Part shown: piece after piece, positions 51,932 through 62,479 of the stretch
Layout of the letters: the number at the start of each line of letters is the position of its first letter
How positions within the stretch are numbered: position 1 is the stretch's first letter
Origin: Nitrospirota bacterium
Lineage (GTDB): Bacteria; JACPQY01
Reading direction: 5' to 3'
Length of the DNA: 64,000 bases
Assembly: GCA_016180645.1 (NCBI GenBank)
Contig: JACPAV010000014.1
Coordinates: 18,716-82,715 of the forward strand
Program-made: the position numbers and the translations under genes
The notes under the pieces: model-generated
The model's input: only the letters and a program-made list of their open reading frames with translations
Database searches by the model: none
Told to the model about the DNA's origin: nothing

Positions 51932-53032
51932 TCAGCCTTTGATTTCCCAAGTCTCGCCGGAGTTGAGGAGCTTCGCGAGATCCCCCGGCCCGCGCTTCGC
52001 GGTGACGTCGCTAATTTGCTTGTGAATCAGCGACTCATAAGACGGCTGGGCGACTTCTCGGAAGACGCCGATCGGCATCGGGAACTCAGGCGGTTGCAGG
52101 TGGGCCAGAAGGTGGGCCAAGGACCTGTCGGTTGAGTCGTAAGTGAGAACGTCTTTCTCGGTGACCGATCCACCCAACTGCACGATTTCCGGTTTGTGAC
52201 CGGCCACGCGGATGCCTTTCTCCTTGTTCTTCCCGAAAAGGAGTGGCTTCCCGTGGGCGACTTCCACGTTCTGGTCGTCCCGCACATCTTTCTCCGTGAA
52301 CGGCTCGAATGCGCCGTCGTTGTAAACCGGGCAGTTCTGATAGACCTGAATGAAAGCGCATCCCTTGTGTGCGGCGGCACGACCCAGGATGTCCACGAGA
52401 TGTTTTTGGTAGATGGCGGCGGATCGCGCCACGAAGGTTGCACCGCAGGTCAGTGCCAATGAAACGGGATCGACCGGCGGTTCCACGGTCCCGAACGGCG
52501 CCGTCTTGTTCACCTGCCCGAGACGGCTGGTCGGCGAATATTGCCCCTTCGTCAATCCATAGATCCGGTTGTCGAACAGAATGATCTTGAGGTTGACGTT
52601 GCGCCGCATGGCGTGCATCAGGTGATTGCCGCCGATCGCCAACCCATCCCCGTCGCCCGTCATAACCCAGACGAGCAAGTCCGGATTGGTGGCGGCCACG
52701 CCGGTAGCGACGGCCGGCGCGCGGCCGTGGAGGGTGTGAAACCCGTACGTGTTGACGTAGTAGGGGAACCGCGAGGAGCAGCCGATTCCGGAGACGACGA
52801 CGAATCGCTCACGCGGAATATTGAGATGGGTGAAGGCCGTGGTGGCGGCATTCAGAATGGAGTAGTCGCCGCAACCGGGGCACCATCGAACCTCCTGGTC
52901 AGAAAGAAAGTCCTTGCGTGTCAGCTTGACGGCCGCCGGCGCGGAGGCCGCTCCAGACTCCTGACTTCTCGCGGCACTTCCGCCGTCCTGGCGGTCGGCC
53001 GCCGCGGATTTCTGTGGAGCTAGGGATGCCAT
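51932..53032 (-). CDS. korB: 2-oxoglutarate:ferredoxin oxidoreductase, beta subunit
   Basis: The 366-residue protein carries the TPP/iron-sulfur subunit motifs VRWCPGCGDYSIL, GIGCSSRFPYYVNTYGFHTL, the thiamine-diphosphate site MTGDGDGLAIGGNH and DNRIYGLTKGQYSPTS. It oxidatively decarboxylates 2-oxoglutarate to succinyl-CoA with ferredoxin as acceptor, or the reverse. The N-terminal 40 residues are an extension not found in typical KorB and include a repeat-derived segment (52967-52991, encoding DGGSAARS). It is 3 bp downstream of korA in the sucC-sucD-korA-korB operon. Confidence 0.93.
   Translation of the reverse strand: MASLAPQKSAAADRQDGGSAARSQESGAASAPAAVKLTRKDFLSDQEVRWCPGCGDYSILNAATTAFTHLNIPRERFVVVSGIGCSSRFPYYVNTYGFHTLHGRAPAVATGVAATNPDLLVWVMTGDGDGLAIGGNHLMHAMRRNVNLKIILFDNRIYGLTKGQYSPTSRLGQVNKTAPFGTVEPPVDPVSLALTCGATFVARSAAIYQKHLVDILGRAAAHKGCAFIQVYQNCPVYNDGAFEPFTEKDVRDDQNVEVAHGKPLLFGKNKEKGIRVAGHKPEIVQLGGSVTEKDVLTYDSTDRSLAHLLAHLQPPEFPMPIGVFREVAQPSYESLIHKQISDVTAKRGPGDLAKLLNSGETWEIKG
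52967..52991. repeat. 25-bp repeat shared by korB and sucD
   Basis: TCTCGCGGCACTTCC..CCTGG here and at 55811-55835 (in sucD) match at 23 of 25 positions. Both are in frame and encode (D/E)GGSAAR(S/G) on the leftward strand. They fall in regions of each protein that have no counterpart in relatives. Confidence 0.65.
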
Positions 53033-53035
53033 CGA

Positions 53036-54946
53036 TCACCTCTTTGAGAGCTGTTTCTTGAATTCGTCCTGGAGTTCCGAAACGCTGAACGGCTGGCCGG
53101 TGACCCGGTTGTAGCCGATCGTTTCTACCAGGTAGTTTGCGCGGATCAGGAAACTCAACTGGCCGAGGTTGTTTTCGGGGACCAGGATTCGCTTGTGTTT
53201 CTTCAGGATGGAACCCAGATCGGAGGGAAGCGGATTCAGCCAGCGAAGATGCAGGTGTCCAATGGAGAGTCCCTGTTCCACCGATCGCTCGACGGCCGTG
53301 CGAATGGGTCCGAACGTGCTGCCCCAACTGACCACGAGCAGGTCGGGGTTGGCCTTGCCGACGATCTCGGTCGGCGGGAGTTCCTGGGCGATCCGGGCCA
53401 CCTTCTCCGCCCTCATCTTGACCATGAGATCGTGATTGGGAGGATCGTAGGAGATGTGGCCGAGGATGTTGCTTTTCTCGAGTCCCCCGATGCGGTGTTC
53501 GAGACCCGGCGTGCCGGGAAGGGCCCACGGCCGCGCCAGCGTCTTTTCGTCCCTGGCGTACGGCTGGAATCCTCCATTGGATCCGGCCTTGAGGGCCCGG
53601 AGGCGGGGCGACACGTCCATGGCCGGCAACGCATTGACGTCGGCGATCCGCCACGGCTCGGAACCGAAGACCGTGTACAGATCGGTGAGAAGGATTACCG
53701 GCGTCATGTACTTGATCGCGATCCGGGTGGCCTCCACGGCGCAGTCGAAGGCATCCGAGGCGGAAGCCACGGCGACAATGGGAACGGGCGATTCGGAGGG
53801 CCGGCCGAAAAGCGCGAACAGGAGATCGGCCTGTTCCGTTTTGGTCGGCATTCCGGTGGAGGGTCCGGCGCGCTGAACATCGACGACGATGATCGGGAGT
53901 TCCGTAATGACGGCCAGTCCGAGCGCTTCGCTTTTTAGCGCGAGGCCGGGACCGCTCGTTCCGGTGGCCCCCAGCCCCCCGGCGAACGAGGCGCCGATGG
54001 CCGCGTTCATCGAGGCAATCTCATCTTCGAACTGCATCGTGATCACGCCGAAATTCTTGAGCGACGAAAGTTCCTGCAAGATCTCCGTCGCGGGCGTGAT
54101 CGGATAGCTGCAGTAGACCAGCTTCAGGTCGGCCTTCTGCGTGGCGGCCACCATGCCGTAGACGATGCCTTGGTAGCCGGTCAGGTTCTTGTAGCGTCCG
54201 GGGCGCAGCTTGGCGGGCGGCACCTCGTAAGCGACGGAAAAGAGTTCGACGGTTTCGGCGTAATTGAAACCGGCCTTGAGGACCCGAGTGTTAGCCTCGA
54301 CGAAATCCGGCGACTTGGCGAATTTGTTCTTGATCCAGCGTTCGATCGGATCGAGCGGCCGGCCGTAGAGCCAGCAGACCACGCCCAGCGCAAAAAAGTT
54401 GCGACACCGTTCGCGATCTTTGTGGGAAACGGACGCCATGTCCTCGATGGTCTTCACCGTGATCGAGGTCATGGGGATCTTCACCACGCGCAGTCCGGAG
54501 AGAGAATTGTCCTCAAGCGGATTGGCCTGGTAGCCCGCCTTCTCAAGGTTCTTTTCCGTGAATTCGTCTGTGTTCACGATAATCGTTGCGTTCGGAGCGA
54601 TCCGGTTGAGATTCGCCTTCAACGCCGCCGGATTAAAAGCGATCAGGACCTGCGCTTTGTCGCCCGGCGTATGGATGTCATACGACGAAAATTGGATCTG
54701 GTACCCTGAGACACCCGGCACCGAGCCCGCCGGGGCGCGGATCTCCGCGGGAAAATCGGGGAAGGTGGAGAGGTCGTTCCCCGCGATGGCGGTAACGTTG
54801 GTGAACTGGCTTCCGGTGAGTTGAATACCGTCGCCCGAGTCGCCGGCAAACCGGATGATGGCTTCGCGGACCTGCTGTCGGCTGATCCTCTTCTTTCCGC
54901 CTTCAGGCGAATCGAGGCGGTCTTCGGGTGATGGTGTTTGTGCCAT
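53036..54946 (-). CDS. korA: 2-oxoglutarate:ferredoxin oxidoreductase, gamma-alpha fusion subunit
   Basis: The 636-residue protein fuses the gamma domain (about 20-210: IRFAGDSGDGIQLTGSQFTN, FPAEIRAPAGSVPGVSGYQI) to the alpha pyruvate-synthase domain (about 240-600: VYCSYPITPATEILQEL, GATGTSGPGLALKSEALGLA, VDVQRAGPSTGMPTKTEQ). The pairing with KorB and the neighbouring succinyl-CoA synthetase genes point to 2-oxoglutarate as substrate rather than pyruvate. It lies 54 bp downstream of sucD. Confidence 0.93.
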   Translation of the reverse strand: MAQTPSPEDRLDSPEGGKKRISRQQVREAIIRFAGDSGDGIQLTGSQFTNVTAIAGNDLSTFPDFPAEIRAPAGSVPGVSGYQIQFSSYDIHTPGDKAQVLIAFNPAALKANLNRIAPNATIIVNTDEFTEKNLEKAGYQANPLEDNSLSGLRVVKIPMTSITVKTIEDMASVSHKDRERCRNFFALGVVCWLYGRPLDPIERWIKNKFAKSPDFVEANTRVLKAGFNYAETVELFSVAYEVPPAKLRPGRYKNLTGYQGIVYGMVAATQKADLKLVYCSYPITPATEILQELSSLKNFGVITMQFEDEIASMNAAIGASFAGGLGATGTSGPGLALKSEALGLAVITELPIIVVDVQRAGPSTGMPTKTEQADLLFALFGRPSESPVPIVAVASASDAFDCAVEATRIAIKYMTPVILLTDLYTVFGSEPWRIADVNALPAMDVSPRLRALKAGSNGGFQPYARDEKTLARPWALPGTPGLEHRIGGLEKSNILGHISYDPPNHDLMVKMRAEKVARIAQELPPTEIVGKANPDLLVVSWGSTFGPIRTAVERSVEQGLSIGHLHLRWLNPLPSDLGSILKKHKRILVPENNLGQLSFLIRANYLVETIGYNRVTGQPFSVSELQDEFKKQLSKR

Positions 54947-55000
54947 GTTGTGCTTCTCCCAGCTTAGGTTCTTCGTTGCATCGCCAGGGATGCCTCTCCG

Positions 55001-55984
<984 letters not shown>

Positions 55985-56030
55985 CGTGCAAAGACCGCCT
56001 AACGGAATCTCTGTTCGTAGGGGAGCATCT

Positions 56031-57290
<1,260 letters not shown>

Positions 57291-57387
57291 AGTGTGTAAT
57301 CCTTGTCAGTATTGAAACCTGTTCAAAACCGCGCGCGTAGTGTGTCCACTTCCCCCTTCCGGGAATATGATCGCGGTCAACCTGGAT

Positions 57388-57526
57388 GTTCTAGGCTCTA
57401 TGTGAAAACCCCACCATTGCCTTGGGGAGCATCTCTTGGTAGCCGCACCCTTTACGGGTGCGTCTTCGGACGCAGGCTGAAGCCTGCGCCTACCGGTCCA
57501 ACGCGTTTTCAAACAGAGCCTAGAAC
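57388..57526. mobile_element. MITE-like element, copy 2 (intact)
   Basis: The ends GTTCTAGGCTCTATGTGAAA and (reverse complement) GTTCTAGGCTCTGTTTGAAA form a 20-plus-bp terminal inverted repeat. The core 57439-57493 contains hairpins GCACCC-TTTAC-GGGTGC and GCAGGC-TGAA-GCCTGC between GTAG and CTAC. It matches the copy at 24546-24744 in the opposite orientation at about 90 percent. The right terminal repeat supplies the TAG stop of the leftward SRPBCC gene. Confidence 0.88.
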
Positions 57527-58839
57527 CCTTCGCTCGAGATGGCGGAAGGGGTGGGTTGAACCACGGCGGAGGAAAACGCCTGCATCAACACGGACACCAT
57601 GCCGACGCGCAGGCCCGTGCCGAACCCCGCGATGTTGTCCATGAGCATCTTGAGGAAAAAGCCGCCCGAACGCAGATCGTTGAACACCGTGTGGCTCATG
57701 AGCGTTTTTCCGTCCATCGGATAGAAATCCCACGCACCCCATTCGCCGTCGATCGTATGGTCCCGCAGGCGATTGAGCGAAAAGGAAAGGCGGTTGCCGC
57801 CCGGCTGCCAAACGTAGTCGTAGGACTGCTCGAACGTGAGCGGGAAAATGATCTTGTACTTCATCTTGAATTCCATGGTGAAGGCGTTGGCATCGCCTTT
57901 GATCTTCCGGACGTCCTCCATCACTTTGAAGAACTTGGGATAGCGGCCGAAGTCGGTGACGACGGCCTTGCACCGTTCGGGTGGCGCGTCCACGAGCGCC
58001 AGCGAGGAGAAGAAACGGATCCCGTTTGAATCGGGATACCATGACAGCACGACTTTCTTGAATTGGCGGACGAGTCCTTCCAGCGCGGCGCTGTTTTCGA
58101 TGGGTGGAGGGAGGGTGACTTTCTGCCAATCGAAGGACTTGGCCTCCGCAATCACCTTGATGCCTTCCACGCGTTCCTTCACGGATTCGGGGAAGAGCGT
58201 GCCGACCGAAACGAGCGTCGGCGTTTCCAACTCGGGAAACGTCTTGAACATGAGCTTCGCCAGCGCCCCGAATGAGGAGAGATTCGCGTATGAGGTGTAG
58301 GTCATCACCGTCCGGTTCTCATCGACTGGGAAGTAGATCTCCCGATAATTCACTTCCGTGAACGCCTGCTCGCCTTTCTTTGCCGGCAAGCCCCAAATCA
58401 GATGCTCATCCTTTTCGAGGTGCTGTTCGAGCGTCCACACGATGCCGAGTTCGATCGGCCCGGCCTTGATACCGGTCTTGTACTCGGAGTCCTGCGACCG
58501 TTGTTCGGGCCGTTTCTCCAGCACCTTCACGTGAATCACGTTCGGAACAAACTCGTGATAGTGGTCGTAGTCGGTGACCGTCGCCCAAACTTTTTCGAAC
58601 GGGGCCTTGATCAGAAGGATGCCGGTGACGAACGTGGGCTTTCCCGGCTGCTCGTGAATGATGACGATCGTGGCTTTTTCGAGCAGCGGGACGAGCGCCT
58701 TCGGATCGAACGTCCCGCGGATCTCCGGGTAGACCCCTTCCGGCTCGTGGGCGAAAAGCGGCGCCGAAGGAAGGGCGAGGAATATGGCTGCGGCAACCAA
58801 CGCCCGAAGGCAAAGTAACACCCTCCCGTTCAAAGTCAT
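57520..58839 (-). CDS. Exported protein with two SRPBCC/START-like domains
   Basis: The 439-residue protein has a signal peptide (LVAAAIFLALPSAPLFA) followed by two tandem SRPBCC-fold domains: domain 1 with GILLIKAPFEKVWATVTDYD and FVPNVIHVKVLEKRP (about 70-215), and domain 2 with LALVDAPPERCKAVVTDFGR, YPKFFKVMEDVRKIKG and WDFYPMDGKTLMSHTVFN (about 275-420). SRPBCC proteins bind hydrophobic ligands such as lipids or quinones. Two domains in a periplasmic protein suggest lipid shuttling. The last residues (SAISSEGF) run into the MITE, whose terminal repeat gives the stop. Confidence 0.75.
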   Translation of the reverse strand: MTLNGRVLLCLRALVAAAIFLALPSAPLFAHEPEGVYPEIRGTFDPKALVPLLEKATIVIIHEQPGKPTFVTGILLIKAPFEKVWATVTDYDHYHEFVPNVIHVKVLEKRPEQRSQDSEYKTGIKAGPIELGIVWTLEQHLEKDEHLIWGLPAKKGEQAFTEVNYREIYFPVDENRTVMTYTSYANLSSFGALAKLMFKTFPELETPTLVSVGTLFPESVKERVEGIKVIAEAKSFDWQKVTLPPPIENSAALEGLVRQFKKVVLSWYPDSNGIRFFSSLALVDAPPERCKAVVTDFGRYPKFFKVMEDVRKIKGDANAFTMEFKMKYKIIFPLTFEQSYDYVWQPGGNRLSFSLNRLRDHTIDGEWGAWDFYPMDGKTLMSHTVFNDLRSGGFFLKMLMDNIAGFGTGLRVGMVSVLMQAFSSAVVQPTPSAISSEGF

Positions 58840-58919
58840 GATGGCCCTTGTCTACCAAACCCACTCGCGGCTTTCAACCTGAAAACTGCGTCCGCCCTTG
58901 CCTTCAGGGCTCAAACGTA

Positions 58920-59108
58920 GAGCCTCTAACGTAATGACGCGGGCTGAAGCCCCATGCCACGGAGGGTATGGGACCATGGTATGTCGCCGCACCACGGATG
59001 GTGCGGCATGTAACATGGCCCGCGGCTACCGGGAATGCGCATCCGTGGTAGGCGCAGGCTTTATGCCTGCGGAAGACGCTTACTGGTTCCCCATTGTGTT
59101 AGAGGCTC
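58920..59108. mobile_element. MITE-like element with GAGCCTCTAAC ends and nested element B
   Basis: GAGCCTCTAAC (58920-58930) is perfectly repeated in inverse orientation at 59098-59108 (GTTAGAGGCTC). Inside are a hairpin GCGGGC-TGAA-GCCC...CGC split by a 68-bp element B (58951-59018), CGGCTACC, and then GTAGGCGCAGGCTTTATGCC. The intact element would be about 121 bp. It occupies most of the 516-bp gene-free stretch between 58840 and 59355; in the remaining about 245 bp no other feature is seen. Confidence 0.8.
58951..59018 (+). repeat. 68-bp double-hairpin element B, nested
   Basis: CCCATGCC...GGTATGGG (hairpin 1) and CCGCACCA-CGGA-TGGTGCGG (hairpin 2) between ACCATG and CATGG. It interrupts the second arm of a hairpin after TGAAGCC, the same position relative to the loop as in the copy at 24620. 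Confidence 0.85.
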
Positions 59109-59355
59109 TTAGTCGCACGGAGCCGCAACGACCATTCCGTGTGCGGTTTTCCGCCGGGCCGGGTATCATCCTGCCGTACCATGAACCCTGCGAGGACTGA
59201 TCGGTCGGGGGGCACGGGGAATCCGGTCTCCCCCAAGCCCCTGTGGACAAATTACGACCTGTGTTGATGTGATCTCCCTCGTCACTGCCCGAAAAGACTG
59301 CCGAGGTGATATTATCAGGCCACATTTTCCTCTGAATGAATGGATAGAAAGCATC

Positions 59356-59967
59356 ATGTCCAAAGCTAAGCCGACGGCCGAAAAAGCCGGGGATGAAATG
59401 GCGGCGTTTCCGGGTCCACAGGACAGATTGTTTGAATTCGCGGCCAAAGGGACAGTCACTCCGTCGGAATTTTCCAGGAGACAGGCTTGGCACTTCTACG
59501 TAAACGGCTACAAAGACGCCGCTGATTTCCTAGTCACACATGCTGCAACAGAGGGAGACCCGCGTAAGATCGGGTACCCCATCTTATTCTTGTACCGCCA
59601 GCACCTCGAACTGGCACTCAAAGCCCTAATTCGCGATTGCGGCCGTATGGCTGGGAGGCGCGAGGCCTTTCCCAAAACACATCGAATCGATGACCTATGG
59701 CAGATTTGCTGTCGTTTACTCAACGAAATATCGTCAGGCACGTCCAACAACGATGAAATACAACAGACCACTCGGCTAATCGCTGAGTTCTCCAAGGTAG
59801 ATCCAACGTCCGAGGCGTCTCGATATCCGGAAGATAAAGACGGTAATCCACCCGCGGTTGACGTGGAAGTTGTTCTGAGCACGGTGAAAGAATCTGTTGG
59901 AAAGCTGTCACTGCTTCTGGACTGCATAGGCACGCATGTCAACATACGTGAAGACGACGCTTTCTAA
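59356..59967 (+). CDS. HEPN-like protein of unknown function (possible lone cassette gene)
   Basis: ATG 59356 gives 203 residues; an upstream in-frame start at 59269 is less convincing. The region FYVNGYKDAADFLVTHA...YPILFLYRQHLELALKALIR...THRIDDLWQICCRLL has the helix pattern of bacterial HEPN-like proteins, but the R-x4-6-H ribonuclease motif is not clear. Codon choice is less GC-biased than in the neighbouring genes, which suggests acquisition. Its TAA stop overlaps the start of an attC-like hairpin (59964). It is followed by the restriction-modification operon, so a defence-related role is possible but not shown. Confidence 0.6.
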   Translation: MSKAKPTAEKAGDEMAAFPGPQDRLFEFAAKGTVTPSEFSRRQAWHFYVNGYKDAADFLVTHAATEGDPRKIGYPILFLYRQHLELALKALIRDCGRMAGRREAFPKTHRIDDLWQICCRLLNEISSGTSNNDEIQQTTRLIAEFSKVDPTSEASRYPEDKDGNPPAVDVEVVLSTVKESVGKLSLLLDCIGTHVNIREDDAF

Positions 59968-60043
59968 CATCGGCTCGCAGCGGAACGGAACCGCAACGGC
60001 GACATTGCGCATGCCGTCGCGGTCCGCTGAAGCCGGGCGTCAG
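59964..60043 (+). other. attC-like imperfect hairpin
   Basis: The segment begins CTAACATCGGCTCGCAGCGGA and ends TCCGCTGAAGCCGGGCGTCAG. The arms pair imperfectly with unpaired bases, and an inner stem ACCGCAACGGC/GCCGTCGCGGT has a short loop. This matches integron attC layout (YTAAC ... GCGTTAG), but the right core has GTC instead of GTT. The upstream gene's stop codon is within the left core, as in gene cassettes. No integrase is in the window. Confidence 0.45.
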
Positions 60044-60091
60044 CCCGCACGAGGCGCGACCGGAAAACGAAAATGACTGCGTCGAGGATGG

Positions 60092-61561
60092 GTGACTGTG
60101 TTTGAACAAGCCTTCAAGAACATCGACGATGTCCTCTGGAAAGAGGCGGGGTGCACAACCGAGCTTGACTACACCGAGCAGACTTCCTGGCTGCTGTTCC
60201 TGAAATACCTCGACGGGCTGGAGCAGGACCTCGCCGATGAGGCCGCGCTTGAGAGGAAGAAGTACGGCTACATCCTCGACAAGCCGTACCGATGGGAAAG
60301 TTGGGCCGCGCCCAAAGGCAAGGACGGCAAGCTCGACCACAACAAGGCCCTGACCGGCGACGACCTTCGCGACTTCGTCAATCAGAAGCTCTTTCCCTAC
60401 CTCCACGGCTTCAAGCAAAAGGCCAGCGGGCCGAACACGATCGAATACAAGATCGGGGAAATCTTCGGCGAGATCAAGAACAAGATCTCCAGCGGCTACA
60501 ACATGCGGGAGATCATCGATCACATCGACGAACTGCGCTTCCGCTCACAGGCCGAGAAGCACGAACTCTCGCACCTCTACGAAGCCAAGATCAAGAACAT
60601 GGGCAACGCCGGTCGCAACGGCGGCGAGTATTACACCCCGCGTCCGCTCATCCGCGCCATCGTGCAAGTGGTCAAGCCGAAGCTTGGCGAGCGCATCTAC
60701 GACGGCGCGGTCGGCTCGGCGGGCTTCTTGTGCGAAGCGTACGAATACCTCAAAGAGGCCCATCCCAAGCGTACCACCTCGCAGGACCGCATCCTTCAGG
60801 AGCGCACCTTCCACGGGAAGGAAAAGAAGTCCCTCGCCTACGTTATCGCGATCATGAACATGATCCTGCACGGCATCGAAGCGCCCAACATCATCCACAC
60901 CAACACGCTCACGGAAAACCTCGCCGACATTCAGGAGAAGGACCGCTACGACGTGGTGCTCGCCAATCCGCCCTTCGGCGGCAAGGAGCGCCAGGAGGTC
61001 CAGCAGAACTTCCCCATCCGCACCGGCGAGACCGCCTTCCTCTTCCTCCAGCACTTCATCAAGATCCTCAAGGCCGGCGGGCGCGCCGGCGTGGTCATCA
61101 AGAACACCTTCCTCTCCAACACCGATAACGCCTCCGTGAGCCTGCGCAAACTCCTGTTGGAAAGCTGCAACCTCCACACCGTCCTCGACTGTCCCGGGGG
61201 GACGTTCCAGGGCGCAGGCGTGAAGACCGTCGTTCTTTTCTTCGAGAAAGGCAGCAAGACCCGCAAGGTTTGGTTCTACCAACTCGACCCCGGCCGCAAC
61301 CTGGGCAAGACCAACCCGCTGAATGACGACGACCTCGCCGAGTTCGTGAAGTTGCAGAAGACCCTCGCCGACTCTCCCAAGAGCTGGTCTGTTGACACCC
61401 ATGCCCTGAGCGAAGTCGAAGGGTTTGATCTCTCCGTGAAGAACCCGAACGGCGGCGAGGAAATCGTGCATCGCAGCCCACAGAAAATCATGGACGAAAT
61501 CGCAGCGCTGGACGCCGAGAGCGCAGAGGTGCTGTCGAAAATCAGGGGGATGCTTGAATGA
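60092..61561 (+). CDS. hsdM: Type I restriction-modification DNA methyltransferase subunit
   Basis: GTG 60092 with GAGG 10 bp upstream gives 489 residues. The N-terminal helical domain (FEQAFKNIDDVLWKEAGCTT) is followed by the N6-adenine methyltransferase domain: NGGEYYTPRPLIRAIVQVV, motif I YDGAVGSAGFL, and catalytic NPPF in VVLANPPFGGKE. It methylates adenine in the target defined by HsdS. Residues encoded by 61403-61423 (ALSEVEG) are repeat-derived and lie in a C-terminal loop. It overlaps the BRO gene by 4 bp (ATGA). No hsdR is in the window. Confidence 0.94.
   Translation: MTVFEQAFKNIDDVLWKEAGCTTELDYTEQTSWLLFLKYLDGLEQDLADEAALERKKYGYILDKPYRWESWAAPKGKDGKLDHNKALTGDDLRDFVNQKLFPYLHGFKQKASGPNTIEYKIGEIFGEIKNKISSGYNMREIIDHIDELRFRSQAEKHELSHLYEAKIKNMGNAGRNGGEYYTPRPLIRAIVQVVKPKLGERIYDGAVGSAGFLCEAYEYLKEAHPKRTTSQDRILQERTFHGKEKKSLAYVIAIMNMILHGIEAPNIIHTNTLTENLADIQEKDRYDVVLANPPFGGKERQEVQQNFPIRTGETAFLFLQHFIKILKAGGRAGVVIKNTFLSNTDNASVSLRKLLLESCNLHTVLDCPGGTFQGAGVKTVVLFFEKGSKTRKVWFYQLDPGRNLGKTNPLNDDDLAEFVKLQKTLADSPKSWSVDTHALSEVEGFDLSVKNPNGGEEIVHRSPQKIMDEIAALDAESAEVLSKIRGMLE
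61403..61423. repeat. Repeat fragment in hsdM encoding ALSEVEG
   Basis: GCCCTGAGCGAAGTCGAAGG is one arm of the TTCGAC-type dispersed repeat also present at 17877-17969. Here it is in frame in hsdM between WSVDTH and FDLSVKN, a position where type I HsdM proteins vary. Confidence 0.7.
61505..61554 (+). repeat. hsdM 3'-end segment, parental copy
   Basis: The 50 bp from GCGCTGGACGC to GGGGGATGCT at the end of hsdM recur at 62430-62479, matching at about 44 of 50 positions, and more weakly at 63219-63250. Confidence 0.8.
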
Positions 61562-62406
61562 AAAAAGACCTGGCCATTTTTGAGGGACACGGAATCCGCC
61601 GCCTTTACGACGAAAAGACCGAGACGTGGTGGTTCTCGGTCGTGGACATCATTCAGGTGCTGACCCAACAGCCGGACCATCAGGCGTCCAGAAAGTATTG
61701 GAAGGTTCTAAAAGGCCGCTTGGCTAAAGAGGGAAGTGAACTGGTAACAAACTGTTACCAATTGAAAATGGCAGCGGATGACGGGAAGCAGCGCCTCACC
61801 GACGTGGCCTCTGCCGAGACCCTCCTGCGTCTGGTGCAGAGCGTTCCCAGCCCCAAAGCCGAGCCCATCAAGCTCTGGCTCGCCAAGGTGGGCCATGAGC
61901 GAATGCAGGAGATGACTGACCCCGCACGGGCGCTCGACCGTGCCCGCGAGACGTGGCAGAAGCATGGCCGCAGCGAAAAGTGGATCCAGCAACGGATGAC
62001 CGGGCAGGAAACCCGAAACAAACTCACCGACTACTGGGCCGGCCACGAGATCAAGAAGGGGGAAGAATACGCCATCCTGGCCAACATCATCCACCAAGAG
62101 TGGTCGGACGTCACGGTGCAGGATCACAAGGCTATCAAGGGCCTCGAATCCCAGAACCTGCGCGACCACATGAGCGAGGCCGAACTCATTTTTACCGCCC
62201 TCGCCGAACTTTCCACCCGTCAGATCGCCGAGACCGCCGACGCCACCGGCATGCCCGAAAACAAGGCCGCCGCAAGGACCGGCGGCAAGATTGCAAAACG
62301 CGCCCGCTTGGAACTCGAAGCCAAGACCGGCAAACGAGTTGTGACCGGCGAGAACTACCTGCCGCCGGGAAGCGTCAAACGAATCAAAGGCGCAAACGAT
62401 GAATGA
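61558..62406 (+). CDS. BRO/DinD-like protein in the type I R-M operon
   Basis: The 282-residue protein has an N-terminal Bro-N domain (about 5-110: HGIRRLYDEKTETWWFSVVD, SVPSPKAEPIKLWLAKVG) and a C-terminal region typical of the DinD family (RNKLTDYWAGHEIKKGEEYA, IKGLESQNLRDHMSEAELIF). DinD-type proteins are DNA-damage-inducible and bind RecA in Escherichia coli; BRO proteins of phages bind DNA. Genes of this kind are common passengers between hsdM and hsdS. It overlaps hsdM by 4 bp. Confidence 0.85.
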   Translation: MKKDLAIFEGHGIRRLYDEKTETWWFSVVDIIQVLTQQPDHQASRKYWKVLKGRLAKEGSELVTNCYQLKMAADDGKQRLTDVASAETLLRLVQSVPSPKAEPIKLWLAKVGHERMQEMTDPARALDRARETWQKHGRSEKWIQQRMTGQETRNKLTDYWAGHEIKKGEEYAILANIIHQEWSDVTVQDHKAIKGLESQNLRDHMSEAELIFTALAELSTRQIAETADATGMPENKAAARTGGKIAKRARLELEAKTGKRVVTGENYLPPGSVKRIKGANDE

Positions 62407-62429
62407 AACCGTCGCCATCGCAAAGCCTC

Positions 62430-62479
62430 GCGCTGGACGCGGAGAGAGCGAAGGTGCTGTCGAGAATTAGGGGGATGCT
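62430..62479 (+). repeat. Duplicate of the hsdM 3' end
   Basis: It begins GCGCTGGACGCGGAGAG and ends GGGGGATGCT, immediately before the ATG of the four-helix-bundle gene. It corresponds to 61505-61554, including the ribosome-site-like GGGGGA, so each passenger gene carries its own copy of the junction. Confidence 0.8.
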
